Assembly (NCBI GenBank): GCA_013285465.1
Contig: CP053449.1
Span: 124,001-188,000 of the forward strand
Reading direction: 5' to 3'
Length of the DNA: 64,000 nt
Source of the DNA: Pseudomonadota bacterium
GTDB taxonomy: Bacteria > Pseudomonadota > Alphaproteobacteria > Micavibrionales > CSBR16-224
Both the position numbers and the translations under genes were made by a program. Of this stretch, positions 25,381 through 34,194 are shown piece after piece; position 1 is the first letter of the stretch; every line of letters starts with the position of its first letter. The notes beneath the pieces were generated by a model, which saw only the letters and a list, made by a program, of their open reading frames with translations, was not told where the DNA came from and searched no databases.

Positions 25381-25426
25381 GGATATGCACAGGGCAACAG
25401 TCAGAATATTGCGACGGGTCAGTTTT

Positions 25427-27214
25427 TTAAGAATGGGTGCCTCCGCCGTAAAGGCGTTTATAGACGCCGTCTTTTTTCAACAATTCCTTATGTGTGCCGT
25501 GTTCAACGATTTTGCCGCGGTCAATCACGTAAATCAGATCGGCATTCTGTACGGTGGACAACCGGTGGGCGATCACAAGCGTTGTGCGTCCCTTTTGCAG
25601 TTTCTTTAAGGCTGACTGGACGGCGCGCTCCGATTCATTATCAAGGGCGGAGGTGGCTTCATCCAGCAGCAGCAGCGGTGCGCCGCGCAATACGGCGCGG
25701 GCGATGGCGATACGCTGCCGTTGCCCGCCGGAAAGCGTTGCCCCCTTCTCACCCAGAACCGTATCATAGCCGTTTTCCATCTCCAGAATGAACTCATGCG
25801 CCGTGGCGGCTTTGGCGGCGTCTTCAACCGCGTCATCATCGGCATCAAAGCGGCTGCAGCGGATATTGTCGCGGGCGGTGTCGTTAAAGACGGTGACGTC
25901 CTGACTGACCAGCGCGGCATGTCCGCGCAGACTGGCGAGGGTTACGTTACGGATATCCTCCCCATTCACCAGAATGCGCCCTTCATCGGCATCATAAAGG
26001 CGCAGCAGCAGATTGATGACGGTGCTTTTACCGGCGCCGGAAGGTCCGACCAGCGCAACGGTTTTGCCTGCGGGAACGGTAAAGCTGAGATGATCTAGCG
26101 CCGTTTCGGCCTCGCTTGATTTGTTATTGTCGGGATAGGCAAAACAGACATTTTCGAAAGTGATTTCGGGGGCTTTTTTCAGTTTCAATTCTTTGGCATC
26201 GAGGCGGTCGGCAATGCCCGGCTGCACATCCATCGCGTCAAAAACCCGCTGCGCGGCGGCAAGTCCTGTTTGCAGAACCGTATTCAAATTGGCAAGACGT
26301 TTCATCGGCTCATAAGCCAGAAGGAAGGCTGCGATAAAGGAAAACAGCTTGCCGGCGGTGGTTGCACCATCCATGACCTGATAACCGCCATAGATGATAA
26401 TGGTGACGATTGCCAGCCCTGCAACGGTTTCAGAGAGCGGTGTCGCGAGCGCCGAGGTGCGGATGACCTTCAGATAGAATTTGTAAAGGCGGGTAATATT
26501 GTTTTTGACGCGGGTATCTTCATGTTCTTCCAGCCCATAGGCGCGGATATGCCGGATTCCTTGAAAACTTTGCTGCAGAACGGCGGTAAGGTTACCGGAT
26601 TCCTCCTGCATCAGGGTCGCGGTTTTGCGCAGTTTTTTACCCAGCCGCATGACGCCGTAAGAGATCGGCGGGAAGATGAACAGGGAAATCAGAGTCAGTT
26701 TCCAGTCCTGATAAAACATCACGCAGACCAGTACGACGAGTGTGAAACTGCCCTTTGCCAGACCTGTGATGCTGTCGGCCATTGCCATACGCATCATCGT
26801 GGTGTCCGAGACCATACGGACAATCAAATGACCGCTGTCTTTTTGCTGGAAAGCGGCAATATCCATGCGGATCAGTTTTGAAAAGAGCTCTTTCTGCACA
26901 TCGGCAATCATGGCTTGCCCTGCTTTTCCCATCAGAACGGTATGACCGTATGTTGCTGCGCCGCGCAGGGTGAAGGCACTGAAAATCAGAATAGCAACCT
27001 GCCAGAGCTGTTTCAGATCCCCTTGTGAAAAGACGTCATCAATGACAGGCTCCATCAGTTTGGCGAGCAGTCCCGTCATGCCGGCGGAGAGCAGCATCAG
27101 CAAGGTGGCGGCGATAATGAGTCCCAGATGCGGGCGCACATAGCCGGAAATGATACGGCGCATGAGTTTATGCGTCGCCTGATGCTGCCCGGTTTCTGTT
27201 TTTGCTGCCGTCAA
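25427..27214 (-). CDS. MsbA-like ABC exporter (permease fused to ATPase)
   Basis: The 595-residue protein has a six-helix ABC type 1 membrane domain (about 25-310) and a nucleotide-binding domain with Walker A GPSGAGKST, Q-loop, signature LSGGQRQRIAIARA, Walker B LLLLDEATSALD and H-loop IAHRLST. It resembles MsbA, which flips lipid A core across the inner membrane, but related half-transporters export other lipids or peptides. The annotated start is a TTG at 27214 without a clear ribosome site; an ATG at 27163 would remove 17 residues. It probably forms an operon with the two hydrolases that follow. Confidence 0.87.
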   Translation of the reverse strand: MTAAKTETGQHQATHKLMRRIISGYVRPHLGLIIAATLLMLLSAGMTGLLAKLMEPVIDDVFSQGDLKQLWQVAILIFSAFTLRGAATYGHTVLMGKAGQAMIADVQKELFSKLIRMDIAAFQQKDSGHLIVRMVSDTTMMRMAMADSITGLAKGSFTLVVLVCVMFYQDWKLTLISLFIFPPISYGVMRLGKKLRKTATLMQEESGNLTAVLQQSFQGIRHIRAYGLEEHEDTRVKNNITRLYKFYLKVIRTSALATPLSETVAGLAIVTIIIYGGYQVMDGATTAGKLFSFIAAFLLAYEPMKRLANLNTVLQTGLAAAQRVFDAMDVQPGIADRLDAKELKLKKAPEITFENVCFAYPDNNKSSEAETALDHLSFTVPAGKTVALVGPSGAGKSTVINLLLRLYDADEGRILVNGEDIRNVTLASLRGHAALVSQDVTVFNDTARDNIRCSRFDADDDAVEDAAKAATAHEFILEMENGYDTVLGEKGATLSGGQRQRIAIARAVLRGAPLLLLDEATSALDNESERAVQSALKKLQKGRTTLVIAHRLSTVQNADLIYVIDRGKIVEHGTHKELLKKDGVYKRLYGGGTHS

Positions 27215-27324
27215 TGTTGTCTCAATTTTTCTTGTTTAATTCTTCTAGGCTTTGTCTCTTGAAACGGATATGATAATAAGAACTTGTATAGCCTTTTTGT
27301 TCAAAAAATACCACGTTTTAGGTC

Positions 27325-28353
27325 ATGATCGGCAAGAAAAATAACAATAACGGCGATGATACCCTACCCGGCGGCGAAGACGGAAAACCGGAAAATCACG
27401 ATCCGCAGAAGCCGCAGATGCTGCCGCCGCCGCAAATCGGTCTGGCGCTGGGCAGCGGCCTTGCCCGCGGCTTTGTGCATATCGGTGTTTTGCGCGGGTT
27501 AAAGCGGCACGGCATTACGCCGACGATTTTATCGGGAACCTCGATGGGGGCGCTGGTTGGCGGCGCTTATTTGGCGGGGCGGCTGGATGCGCTGGAAGAC
27601 TGGGCCTGTTCCCTGAACCGTTTGAAGGTTTTATCCTATCTTGATTTCCGTGTCCGCAGCGGCGGGCTGATCGGCGGTAAACGGCTTTTAAAGCTGATGA
27701 TGACGCATTTCGGCGAGGTCGAGGTCGAAGAACTGCCTTATCCTTTCGTATCGATTTGTACCGATTTGATGACAGGTCACGAGGTCTGGCTGCGGTCGGG
27801 ACGTTTGGTGGATGTGATCCGCGCATCTTTTTCCCTGCCGGGTGTGTTCCCGCCTGTTTTCATGAAAAACCGCTGGCTGATTGACGGTGCGTTGACCAAT
27901 CCCGTACCGGTTTCCGCCTGTCAGGCGCTGGGCGCGCGGATGACGATTGCCGTGAACCCGAATGGCGATATTATCGGTAAAGCATCAAAACCCGGTGCGG
28001 ATTTCCCGAAAGTTGCCGGTTTTGACCTGCTGGATGAAAGCGATGATAATCCCGAAGTGAAGGCGGCGAAAAGCTTTTCACTGACGCGCCGTATTTTCCG
28101 TCGCGAGGAAAAAGAACCGAGTATGTTTGGTGTCATGGTGTCTTCCATGAATATTGCGCAGGACAGGCTGGCGCGCTCACGCCTTGCCGGTGACCCGCCT
28201 GACGTTCTGATTACGCCGCGTGTCGGTCATATCGGATTAATGGAATTTGACCGCGCCGAAGAGCTGATTGATGAAGGGGAAGCCGCCGTTGAACGCGCCC
28301 TGCCTGACATCAAAGCCGCCTATACGGTTTTATGCACGCATTATAACGCCTAG
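27325..28353 (+). CDS. Patatin-like phospholipase
   Basis: The 342-residue protein has the patatin fold: oxyanion GSGLARGF (about residues 38-45), nucleophile elbow SGTSMGALVGG (Ser about 71) and the dyad Asp in IDGALTNPVPV. The first 30 residues are polar, Asn/Asp/Gly/Pro-rich and presumably disordered. There is no signal peptide, so it is probably cytoplasmic or membrane-associated like RssA/YchK proteins. Its reaction would be acyl ester hydrolysis of phospholipids. It diverges from the ABC exporter gene, and the gap of about 110 bases should hold both promoters. Confidence 0.9.
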   Translation: MIGKKNNNNGDDTLPGGEDGKPENHDPQKPQMLPPPQIGLALGSGLARGFVHIGVLRGLKRHGITPTILSGTSMGALVGGAYLAGRLDALEDWACSLNRLKVLSYLDFRVRSGGLIGGKRLLKLMMTHFGEVEVEELPYPFVSICTDLMTGHEVWLRSGRLVDVIRASFSLPGVFPPVFMKNRWLIDGALTNPVPVSACQALGARMTIAVNPNGDIIGKASKPGADFPKVAGFDLLDESDDNPEVKAAKSFSLTRRIFRREEKEPSMFGVMVSSMNIAQDRLARSRLAGDPPDVLITPRVGHIGLMEFDRAEELIDEGEAAVERALPDIKAAYTVLCTHYNA

Positions 28354-28369
28354 AATAGGCGGATTCCGG

Positions 28370-28843
28370 TCAGTAATGGCTCGGGTATTTTTTATCAAAC
28401 TCTTCCAGAGCGATCAGAGAGTCTTCATAATAGCCCGGTGCCCTGCGGGAACGTGAATAATCATATGTTGCAAAGGCACTGCTGCCATATGTTACCAGTG
28501 TTTTCCGCCGTTCGGGCGCATTTGCCAGCTTTGCTTTCCGCATTGCTTCGCGTTTTTCCCGGCGTCCGACCAGATCGAAGCTGCCGCTGCCGGATTTTTT
28601 CTTCATATCGGCGCCGCCGGGACTTGCCCCTGCCATTTTCTCAAGATTTGCCTGATCCGCATCGATCTGCGCCTTCATTTCCGCACGTTTTTGTGCGGCG
28701 GCGGCACGTTTTTGGTCAAGATCGACCATAGCAGGTGTCTGGATACCGCCGCTTTGTGCATGGGCGGGGGCGGATTGCAGCAGCAAAGCCGCACCGATGC
28801 CGATTACGGCGACAAAAGCACCGATTTTAAAAGATTGTCGCAT
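28370..28843 (-). CDS. Small exported Lys/Arg/Ala-rich protein
   Basis: The 157-residue protein begins with a Sec signal peptide (hydrophobic stretch about 8-24, cleavage likely after APAHA). The mature part is rich in Ala, Lys, Arg and Met, predicted helical around residues 40-70, and ends with a Tyr-containing segment (YGSSAFATYDYSRS). No family is recognised. AAGGAGGG precedes the ATG. It is the first of three consecutive minus-strand genes for small charged exported proteins. Confidence 0.65.
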   Translation of the reverse strand: MRQSFKIGAFVAVIGIGAALLLQSAPAHAQSGGIQTPAMVDLDQKRAAAAQKRAEMKAQIDADQANLEKMAGASPGGADMKKKSGSGSFDLVGRREKREAMRKAKLANAPERRKTLVTYGSSAFATYDYSRSRRAPGYYEDSLIALEEFDKKYPSHY

Positions 28844-28925
28844 TTATGAGCCCTCCTTTGGCAAAAACATACCTCTCCATTATAGACGGAAAAAGTAAAA
28901 AAAATCCGTATAGATTTTAAAAGAA

Positions 28926-28949
28926 AGACCGGAGAATTCTGTCCGGTCT
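28926..28949. terminator. Terminator between two exported-protein genes
   Basis: AGACCGGA (28926-28933) pairs with TCCGGTCT (28942-28949). The minus strand continues TTCTTTT and the plus strand GTTTTTATT, so it can stop transcription leaving the gene at 28957 and may act in both directions. Confidence 0.65.
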
Positions 28950-28956
28950 GTTTTTA

Positions 28957-29655
28957 TTACGGCGATTTCCTGTAAGAGGGCGCCTCACGCGGTTGCGGGC
29001 GGTTTTGACGTATCTCCTTCTTTTTCCGCCGGTTATCGCGGCGGAAAAGCTTATTGTCTTCGATCGTGTCTTTCTTGTAATTATGCAGATCCCTGCCCAT
29101 GCCGTCGCGGTGTTCCTTGCGGTCTTTGCGTTGTTCTTTTTTATGGTTGCGGTGCTGTTCCTGCATGTTCCGTTGGAAGGAGTCATGCTGGTCCTTTTTA
29201 TACTCCCTGTAATCAATTTTTCTTTCAGCGAGGGATTTCTGAAACGCTTCATGCATGCTACGGGCGGCGGCAGGATCGGTTTTTGCCGTTTCACGAATCT
29301 TTTCGTATTCCGCATCAATTTCTTGTTGCAGCGCGGCGCGGGTTTTTGCGTTTTCTTCCTTTATATCTTCGCGGAGAGATTGTCTTTCTTCCATCGCGCC
29401 CTCGCGGTAGGCTTCATTCTCTTCCTGTGTTTCCTGACGAAAAGAGTCATTTTCATCCCGCAGGCTTTCGCGGAATTCTTCGCGGTCTTCCAGATTGTCT
29501 TCGCGGTGGTCGATCCGTTTTTCTATCTGCTCCTTATGGAATTGCCGCGGCGTTTCCGGCGCGGCTTCGATGGCATAGGCGGGCGCGGATAGCGTGATTA
29601 AAAAAGCGCCGATGCCAAAAGCGGCCAGAATAGTGCTTGTTTTCAGATGTTGCAT
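28957..29655 (-). CDS. Exported Arg/Glu-rich coiled-coil protein
   Basis: The 232-residue protein starts at ATG 29655, chosen for AGGAG 5 bases upstream; the longer frame to 29703 has no such site. A signal peptide (about 1-26, ending APAYA) is followed by a continuous highly charged helix rich in Arg, Glu, Asp, Lys and Gln, with recurring DRE, EER and DNKLFRRD patterns, probably an extended coiled coil or disordered polyampholyte. The C-terminus is Arg/Pro-rich. No family is recognised. A periplasmic or surface location is inferred from the signal peptide. Confidence 0.65.
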   Translation of the reverse strand: MQHLKTSTILAAFGIGAFLITLSAPAYAIEAAPETPRQFHKEQIEKRIDHREDNLEDREEFRESLRDENDSFRQETQEENEAYREGAMEERQSLREDIKEENAKTRAALQQEIDAEYEKIRETAKTDPAAARSMHEAFQKSLAERKIDYREYKKDQHDSFQRNMQEQHRNHKKEQRKDRKEHRDGMGRDLHNYKKDTIEDNKLFRRDNRRKKKEIRQNRPQPREAPSYRKSP

Positions 29656-29736
29656 TGCGGTTCTCCTAAAACGGTCAAAATTCCCTCCGCCTATTATACG
29701 CAAAGACGTTAAAAAATCCTGCGCGAAATAAAAAAA

Positions 29737-29763
29737 GCGGAGCCGGAAATTCTCCGGCTCCGC
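29737..29763 (-). terminator. Rho-independent terminator of the 29782 gene
   Basis: GCGGAGCCGGA (29737-29747) and TCCGGCTCCGC (29753-29763) form an 11-bp GC-rich stem with a 5-base loop. On the minus strand it is followed by seven T residues, directly after the stop of the gene at 29782. Confidence 0.88.
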
Positions 29764-29781
29764 CTGCTTAAAAGAAACCGG

Positions 29782-30288
29782 TTATTCAGAGGGCGTATCC
29801 TGTATCTCCGGTTTCGGGGATTTCTTCATAACGTCTCTTTTTCCTTTTTTCATGCCCTCTTTCAGGGGCGGCAGACCGCATAATTCTCTCATTTTCGCGG
29901 CTTTGGCATGTTTGCCTTTATGGTCTTCTTTTTTTGCGGCGTGTTCGGCCTTCATTTTTTCGCGTTTGGCCTGCCATTCCTGTTTCATTTTCTCGGCGGC
30001 TTCGGGATTGGTGGCTTTCAGCTCTTCATAAGCGGCTTTGCGCTCTTGCATTTTCTTTTTGCGTTCCGCCATTTTTGCCTTTCTTTCTTCCATACGGGCG
30101 GAAAATTTGGCGCAGGCTTCTTCCTTGTTGAAATTCTTGCCCGGGCCGCGGCGGTCACCGGGAGAATTTACATCGGGCTGTACGGCCTCCGCAGCGGGGG
30201 CACTGTTTTCAGCATGGGCGGCGGCGGGCGTGAAACCCAGCATGACGGCAAGGCAGGCGGCGGCAAGATAGGGTTTGAAATGCGTCAT
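29782..30288 (-). CDS. Exported Lys/Glu/Ala-rich helical protein
   Basis: The 168-residue protein has a signal peptide (residues 1-26, ending AAAHA), a short acidic/Pro linker, then a helix of about 90 residues rich in Lys, Glu, Ala and Met (KMAERKKKMQERKAAYEELK). A Cys-containing short segment LCGLPPL follows, with a Lys-rich tail. The layout resembles periplasmic Spy/CpxP-like helical proteins, but their LTxxQ motif is absent. AAAGGAGA precedes the start and a strong terminator follows. It is the third of three consecutive charged exported proteins. Confidence 0.65.
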   Translation of the reverse strand: MTHFKPYLAAACLAVMLGFTPAAAHAENSAPAAEAVQPDVNSPGDRRGPGKNFNKEEACAKFSARMEERKAKMAERKKKMQERKAAYEELKATNPEAAEKMKQEWQAKREKMKAEHAAKKEDHKGKHAKAAKMRELCGLPPLKEGMKKGKRDVMKKSPKPEIQDTPSE

Positions 30289-30374
30289 TGATTGTCTCCT
30301 TTAAAAAACAGTTGGTATTCCGTGTCGTTACAGATGATACGCGGCGGAAAGAAGAAACCCTGCGCTTTTTTTGA

Positions 30375-31415
30375 TTAATCCTGATAAAAATGTGTGCGGC
30401 CGGACGGGTCGCTGATTTGATAGATGCCGTCACCTTCGGCGGAAAGATAGCAGGGTGTGAGCGGGATTTTGCCGTGACCGCCCGGAATATCCAGCATATA
30501 GACAGGCTGTGCCAGACCGGAGAGCCGTCCGCGCAATTCCCGCATAATCTGTTGCCCTTCGGCAAGCGGTAGCCGGAAATGTGCCGTACCCGGCGCTTTA
30601 TCAGGGTGGTGCAGATAATAGGGACGGACGCGCAGACTGACAAGGCGGCGGAACAGCGTTTCCAGTGTGGCGGCGTTATTATTCACGCCTTTAAGCAGCA
30701 CGGATTGGGATAGCAGCACACAGCCTGCCTTATGGAGTTTTTTGAAGGCGGTTTCAACCGCGGGCGATAATTCCTGTGCATGGTTGATATGTACGGCGAT
30801 ATAAACGGGCTTTTGCATTTTTTTTAGCAATGTGCAAAGCGCATCCGTGATACGGCCGGGATCGGCAACAGGGACGCGGCTGTGAATGCGGATGACGCCG
30901 ATATGGTCGATTTTGTCCAGTTCTGCCAGAATATGGCTAAGCCGGCGCGGGCTGAGGATCAGGGGGTCGCCGCCGCTGAGGATGACCTCCCAGATATTTT
31001 GATTGCCGCGGATGTAGTCCAGTGCGGCGTCAAGCTGTGCGGGTTCCAGCAGTCCCGCGCCTTTGCCGACTTTTTCACGGCGGAAGCAATAGCGGCAGTA
31101 AACGGCGCAGCGTGATACCGGCATCAGCAGAACACGGTCGGGATAGCGGTGGACAATACCGGGGACAGGGCTGTGGCTGTGATCACCGATCGGGTCGGTC
31201 AGCTCATCCGGTGTTTCGGACAGTTCCCGCGCATCAGGCAGATATTGCAGGGCGACCGGATCATCCGGGGCGGGTTTTGCGATTGTGTCGTAAACGGCAG
31301 GGGTAACGCGCACGGCATAGCGTGCGGCAACGCGGTTTAAATCCGCATCATCGCCGAACCCTGCCGGACGGTTTTCCAGTGCGGCCTGCGGTATTTGTTG
31401 TTTTTTAGCTGTCAT
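30375..31415 (-). CDS. Radical SAM lysine 2,3-aminomutase family (KamA/EpmB-like)
   Basis: The 346-residue protein has the radical SAM cluster motif CAVYCRYCFRREKVG (CxxxCxxC, about residues 131-145), ILSGGDPL for SAM binding, and the C-terminal PGGHGKIPL that includes family PLP/substrate residues. The length matches E. coli EpmB (which isomerises alpha-lysine to beta-lysine for EF-P modification) rather than the longer clostridial KamA. No EpmA-like ligase or EF-P gene is in the window, so the EF-P role is inferred from the subfamily. It diverges from the UspA gene. Confidence 0.87.
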   Translation of the reverse strand: MTAKKQQIPQAALENRPAGFGDDADLNRVAARYAVRVTPAVYDTIAKPAPDDPVALQYLPDARELSETPDELTDPIGDHSHSPVPGIVHRYPDRVLLMPVSRCAVYCRYCFRREKVGKGAGLLEPAQLDAALDYIRGNQNIWEVILSGGDPLILSPRRLSHILAELDKIDHIGVIRIHSRVPVADPGRITDALCTLLKKMQKPVYIAVHINHAQELSPAVETAFKKLHKAGCVLLSQSVLLKGVNNNAATLETLFRRLVSLRVRPYYLHHPDKAPGTAHFRLPLAEGQQIMRELRGRLSGLAQPVYMLDIPGGHGKIPLTPCYLSAEGDGIYQISDPSGRTHFYQD

Positions 31416-31454
31416 AATAACGGTTTATATCTGAAATAAGGCTGTTTGGCAATC

Positions 31455-31484
31455 TTGTACAAAGCGCAAAACACAGGTTATACT
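31455..31484 (+). promoter_or_regulatory. Probable promoter of the uspA-nhaD unit
   Basis: TTGTAC (31455-31460) and TATACT (31479-31484) are spaced 18 bases apart and resemble a sigma-70 promoter. It lies about 25 bases upstream of the UspA start at 31508. Confidence 0.55.
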
Positions 31485-31507
31485 CGTCAGCGGAACAGGG
31501 AAGACCC

Positions 31508-32368
31508 ATGACGCAAATCGATCAATTTGAAAGCATTTTCCGCGCGGCGGATAAAACACTTTACGCCTATCAGATGCCGGAGATCAGAAAAATTCTGGTG
31601 GTGACGGATCTGACGGTCAAGGCATCGGAGGCTTTTCTGGTGCAGCTGCAGGAGTTTTTATCCGTTCTGTCCGTGCCGAAAGAGCCGAAATGGGTGCCGG
31701 TCAGCGGCAAGGATTTTAAAAGCTCCGCCGATCTTCTGAAACTGGTAAAAAAACACAAACCCGATCTGATTTGTACCTATCGTAACCTGCAGAGCGCGGG
31801 ATGGAAATACCCGCATTCGCTGGGCGAGCATCTGGATGTGCTGGTACAGCTGGCGGATGTGCCGGTGATGATTCTGCCGCATCCGGAAGCCGGACGCGCT
31901 GACCGCCACGCCATGCAGAATACCAACCGTGTCATGGTGCTGACCGATCATTTATCCGACAGCCATGATCTGGTGAATATTGCCGTAAGGCTGACCCGTG
32001 AAAAGGGGCGTTTGTCACTGGTACACCTGGAGGATACGCAAGTTTTTGAGCGCTATATTGATGCGATTTCAAAAATTGCCACGATTGATACCGATGAAGC
32101 GCGGGAAAAAATCAAGGAAAGGCTGTTGAAAGAGCCGCGTGATTATATCGCCTCCTGCGCTGCGGTATTGGCAAGCCATGATGTGAAAATCAAAATCAGA
32201 TCCGTTGTCGGCTTTGGCCACCACATTACGGCCTTCAAGAAGAAAATCGATAAACAGAAACTGGACCTGATCGTTATGCGCGGCAAGGATAAAACACAGA
32301 TGGCGATGCACGGCATCGTTTATCCGTTGGCGGTTGAAATCAGGCAGATTCCGCTGCTGCTTATTTGA
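31508..32368 (+). CDS. Universal stress protein, tandem UspA domains
   Basis: The 286-residue protein consists of two Usp-type alpha/beta domains (about 25-135 and 145-286), as in E. coli UspE. The first begins RKILVVTDLTVKASEAFL, the second NRVMVLTDHLSDSHDLVN; the second ends with IVMRGKDKT. No clear GxxGx9GS ATP-binding motif is visible. Such proteins accumulate under stress, with mostly unknown mechanism. AGGGAAG lies ahead of the ATG. The NhaD gene begins 13 bases after the stop, so the two are probably co-transcribed. Confidence 0.82.
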   Translation: MTQIDQFESIFRAADKTLYAYQMPEIRKILVVTDLTVKASEAFLVQLQEFLSVLSVPKEPKWVPVSGKDFKSSADLLKLVKKHKPDLICTYRNLQSAGWKYPHSLGEHLDVLVQLADVPVMILPHPEAGRADRHAMQNTNRVMVLTDHLSDSHDLVNIAVRLTREKGRLSLVHLEDTQVFERYIDAISKIATIDTDEAREKIKERLLKEPRDYIASCAAVLASHDVKIKIRSVVGFGHHITAFKKKIDKQKLDLIVMRGKDKTQMAMHGIVYPLAVEIRQIPLLLI

Positions 32369-32381
32369 GGATAAGGACAAG

Positions 32382-33806
32382 ATGACACCGGACGAAACAT
32401 TGCCTTTACCTTTGCCCCCCGGCTTTGCACCGGAGATGGCTGCGGCGCATGATGTGCCGTCATGGGTGACGTATTTATTTGCGGGGTTACTGGTGGCAAT
32501 GATTGCCTCGCTGGCGCTGGAAGAAAAACTTCACGCCAAGAAATCCGTTATTGTCGGGGTTTTTGCGATTATCTCGCTGTTTCTCGGTTCTTATTTCGGT
32601 CTGATGCCTTTTGGTGAGTTGACGCTGGCGGACGGGCATAAACTGTCGATGCCGGTTTATATTCCGGCAGTGGATTGGAGCGTGATTGCCATCATTGTCG
32701 GTTCGGGGGTTTTTGTGGATGTTACCTCGCGCTCGGGCTTGTTCACATGGATTGCGATTAAACTGACGAAAGCCTCGCGCGGCGACCCTTTGCTATTGCT
32801 GTGCTTTTACGGTGGGATGACGGTGCTGTTTTCCGCCGTATTGAATAATGTGGCGGCGATGATTATCGTCGGTTCGCTGACGGCGGTTTCGCTAAACCGT
32901 TTGGGGCAGAACAGTAAATTGCTGGGTTTCCTGCTGGTGGAAGCTTTGCTGACGAATGTCGGCGGTTTGCTGACGCTGATCAGCTCCGTGCCGAATATTA
33001 TTGTCGGAAAAACGGCGGGTATCAGCTTTATGCAGTTTTTCATCTATGCCGCACCCTTTGTCGCGGTGACGACATTGGTGACGTTATTTCTTGGGGCGCG
33101 GATGTTTAAAATCAAGCGCCTGTCAGGAGATAAGCAAAAAGAAGAGGCACAGGCGCTGGTTGCCGGATTTGATGAAAATGACGGGATCGAAAGCCGCGGC
33201 TTTTTCATTTTCGGGGCGGTGGCGCTGACAGGTTTTATTATTACAATTGCCGCGGCCTCGGTTTTGCCTTTGATTAAAGATCTGGGAATGGGCTTTGTGG
33301 CGCTGGCTTTTGCGACATTAATGCTGCTGCGTTACAAAGCCGAGGCCGACCAGTTTTACAAGGCGGTGGATTGGGATTTGATCGGCTTCTTTATGGCACT
33401 GTTTGTCGTGATCAATGTCATGGAACATGCGCTGGTGCTGGATTTGATCGGTGGCGGCATTCAGTGGCTGATCGGCACGGAAGAAGGCGCGCGCAGTACG
33501 GGATCACTTTTGGTCGCGGCGGCATTTTTCAGCTCGGTCACCGATAATATTCCGCTGGCGGCAATGCTGGCGAAAATTCTGGGCGGTATGGGGACGGAAA
33601 CATCTTCCCCTTTATGGTGGAGTGTGATTTTCGGGGCAAATCTGGGCGGAAATCTGACGCCGATCGGCAGTGCGTCGACGCTGGTAGCGGTCACGATCAT
33701 GCATAAGCATAAATTGAAGCTGTCCTTTGCCGATTTTATAAAACTGGCGCTGCCTTTTGCCGTCGTGCAGATCGTTCTGGCGACGCTTTACGTCCTATTC
33801 ATGTAA
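32382..33806 (+). CDS. nhaD: NhaD-type Na+/H+ antiporter
   Basis: The 474-residue protein has about 12-13 hydrophobic segments and belongs to the ion transporter superfamily of NhaD. The start at 32382 is chosen because AAGGAC lies upstream and it avoids overlap with uspA; the open frame extends to 32334. Segments ISSVPNIIVGKTAGISF, VTDNIPLAAMLAKILGG and GANLGGNLTPIGSASTL match the conserved NhaD/ArsB pore motifs. It would exchange Na+ (or Li+) for H+ at alkaline pH. It is unrelated in sequence to the NhaA gene on the island. Confidence 0.88.
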   Translation: MTPDETLPLPLPPGFAPEMAAAHDVPSWVTYLFAGLLVAMIASLALEEKLHAKKSVIVGVFAIISLFLGSYFGLMPFGELTLADGHKLSMPVYIPAVDWSVIAIIVGSGVFVDVTSRSGLFTWIAIKLTKASRGDPLLLLCFYGGMTVLFSAVLNNVAAMIIVGSLTAVSLNRLGQNSKLLGFLLVEALLTNVGGLLTLISSVPNIIVGKTAGISFMQFFIYAAPFVAVTTLVTLFLGARMFKIKRLSGDKQKEEAQALVAGFDENDGIESRGFFIFGAVALTGFIITIAAASVLPLIKDLGMGFVALAFATLMLLRYKAEADQFYKAVDWDLIGFFMALFVVINVMEHALVLDLIGGGIQWLIGTEEGARSTGSLLVAAAFFSSVTDNIPLAAMLAKILGGMGTETSSPLWWSVIFGANLGGNLTPIGSASTLVAVTIMHKHKLKLSFADFIKLALPFAVVQIVLATLYVLFM

Positions 33807-33815
33807 GAAACGGGT

Positions 33816-34157
33816 TTATGCGCCGGGCGCCGGGTCTTTCGGACCGTGTTTTCCGGCGGCGGCTTTATCCGTGAGCGCCGTTTTCAAGGCCGGCAATGCG
33901 CCGTCTCCCGCAGGGAGGGAAAGCTCTATGCTGTTCGCATTTCCTTTGTACAGTACCAGCGTGACCGGATCGGATAATCCGGCGAGATCGGGTGTGAAAC
34001 GGATGGCGTCGCCTTCCCGGTCGGCATGGGCGATTGCCGGATGGTCGGTAAAATTTTCGGGGAAGGATTTATCGCCGCGCATGGCTGTCATCACTGCAAT
34101 GCCTGCACCCAGCGTATCGGCATCGATAGTCTCACTTGCGTAAACGGTGATTGTCAT
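33816..34157 (-). CDS. Hypothetical protein, 113 residues
   Basis: The small soluble protein begins MTITVYASETIDADTLGAG and has alternating short strands, with a Lys/Pro-rich tail. GGAAGGAAAA lies upstream of the ATG, supporting translation. No family is recognised and no signal peptide is present. It converges with nhaD, their stops being 9 bases apart, and is followed upstream by another small hypothetical gene on the same strand. Confidence 0.55.
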   Translation of the reverse strand: MTITVYASETIDADTLGAGIAVMTAMRGDKSFPENFTDHPAIAHADREGDAIRFTPDLAGLSDPVTLVLYKGNANSIELSLPAGDGALPALKTALTDKAAAGKHGPKDPAPGA

Positions 34158-34194
34158 GGCGTTTTCCTTCCGTTGATAAAATTCCGTCTTTCTT

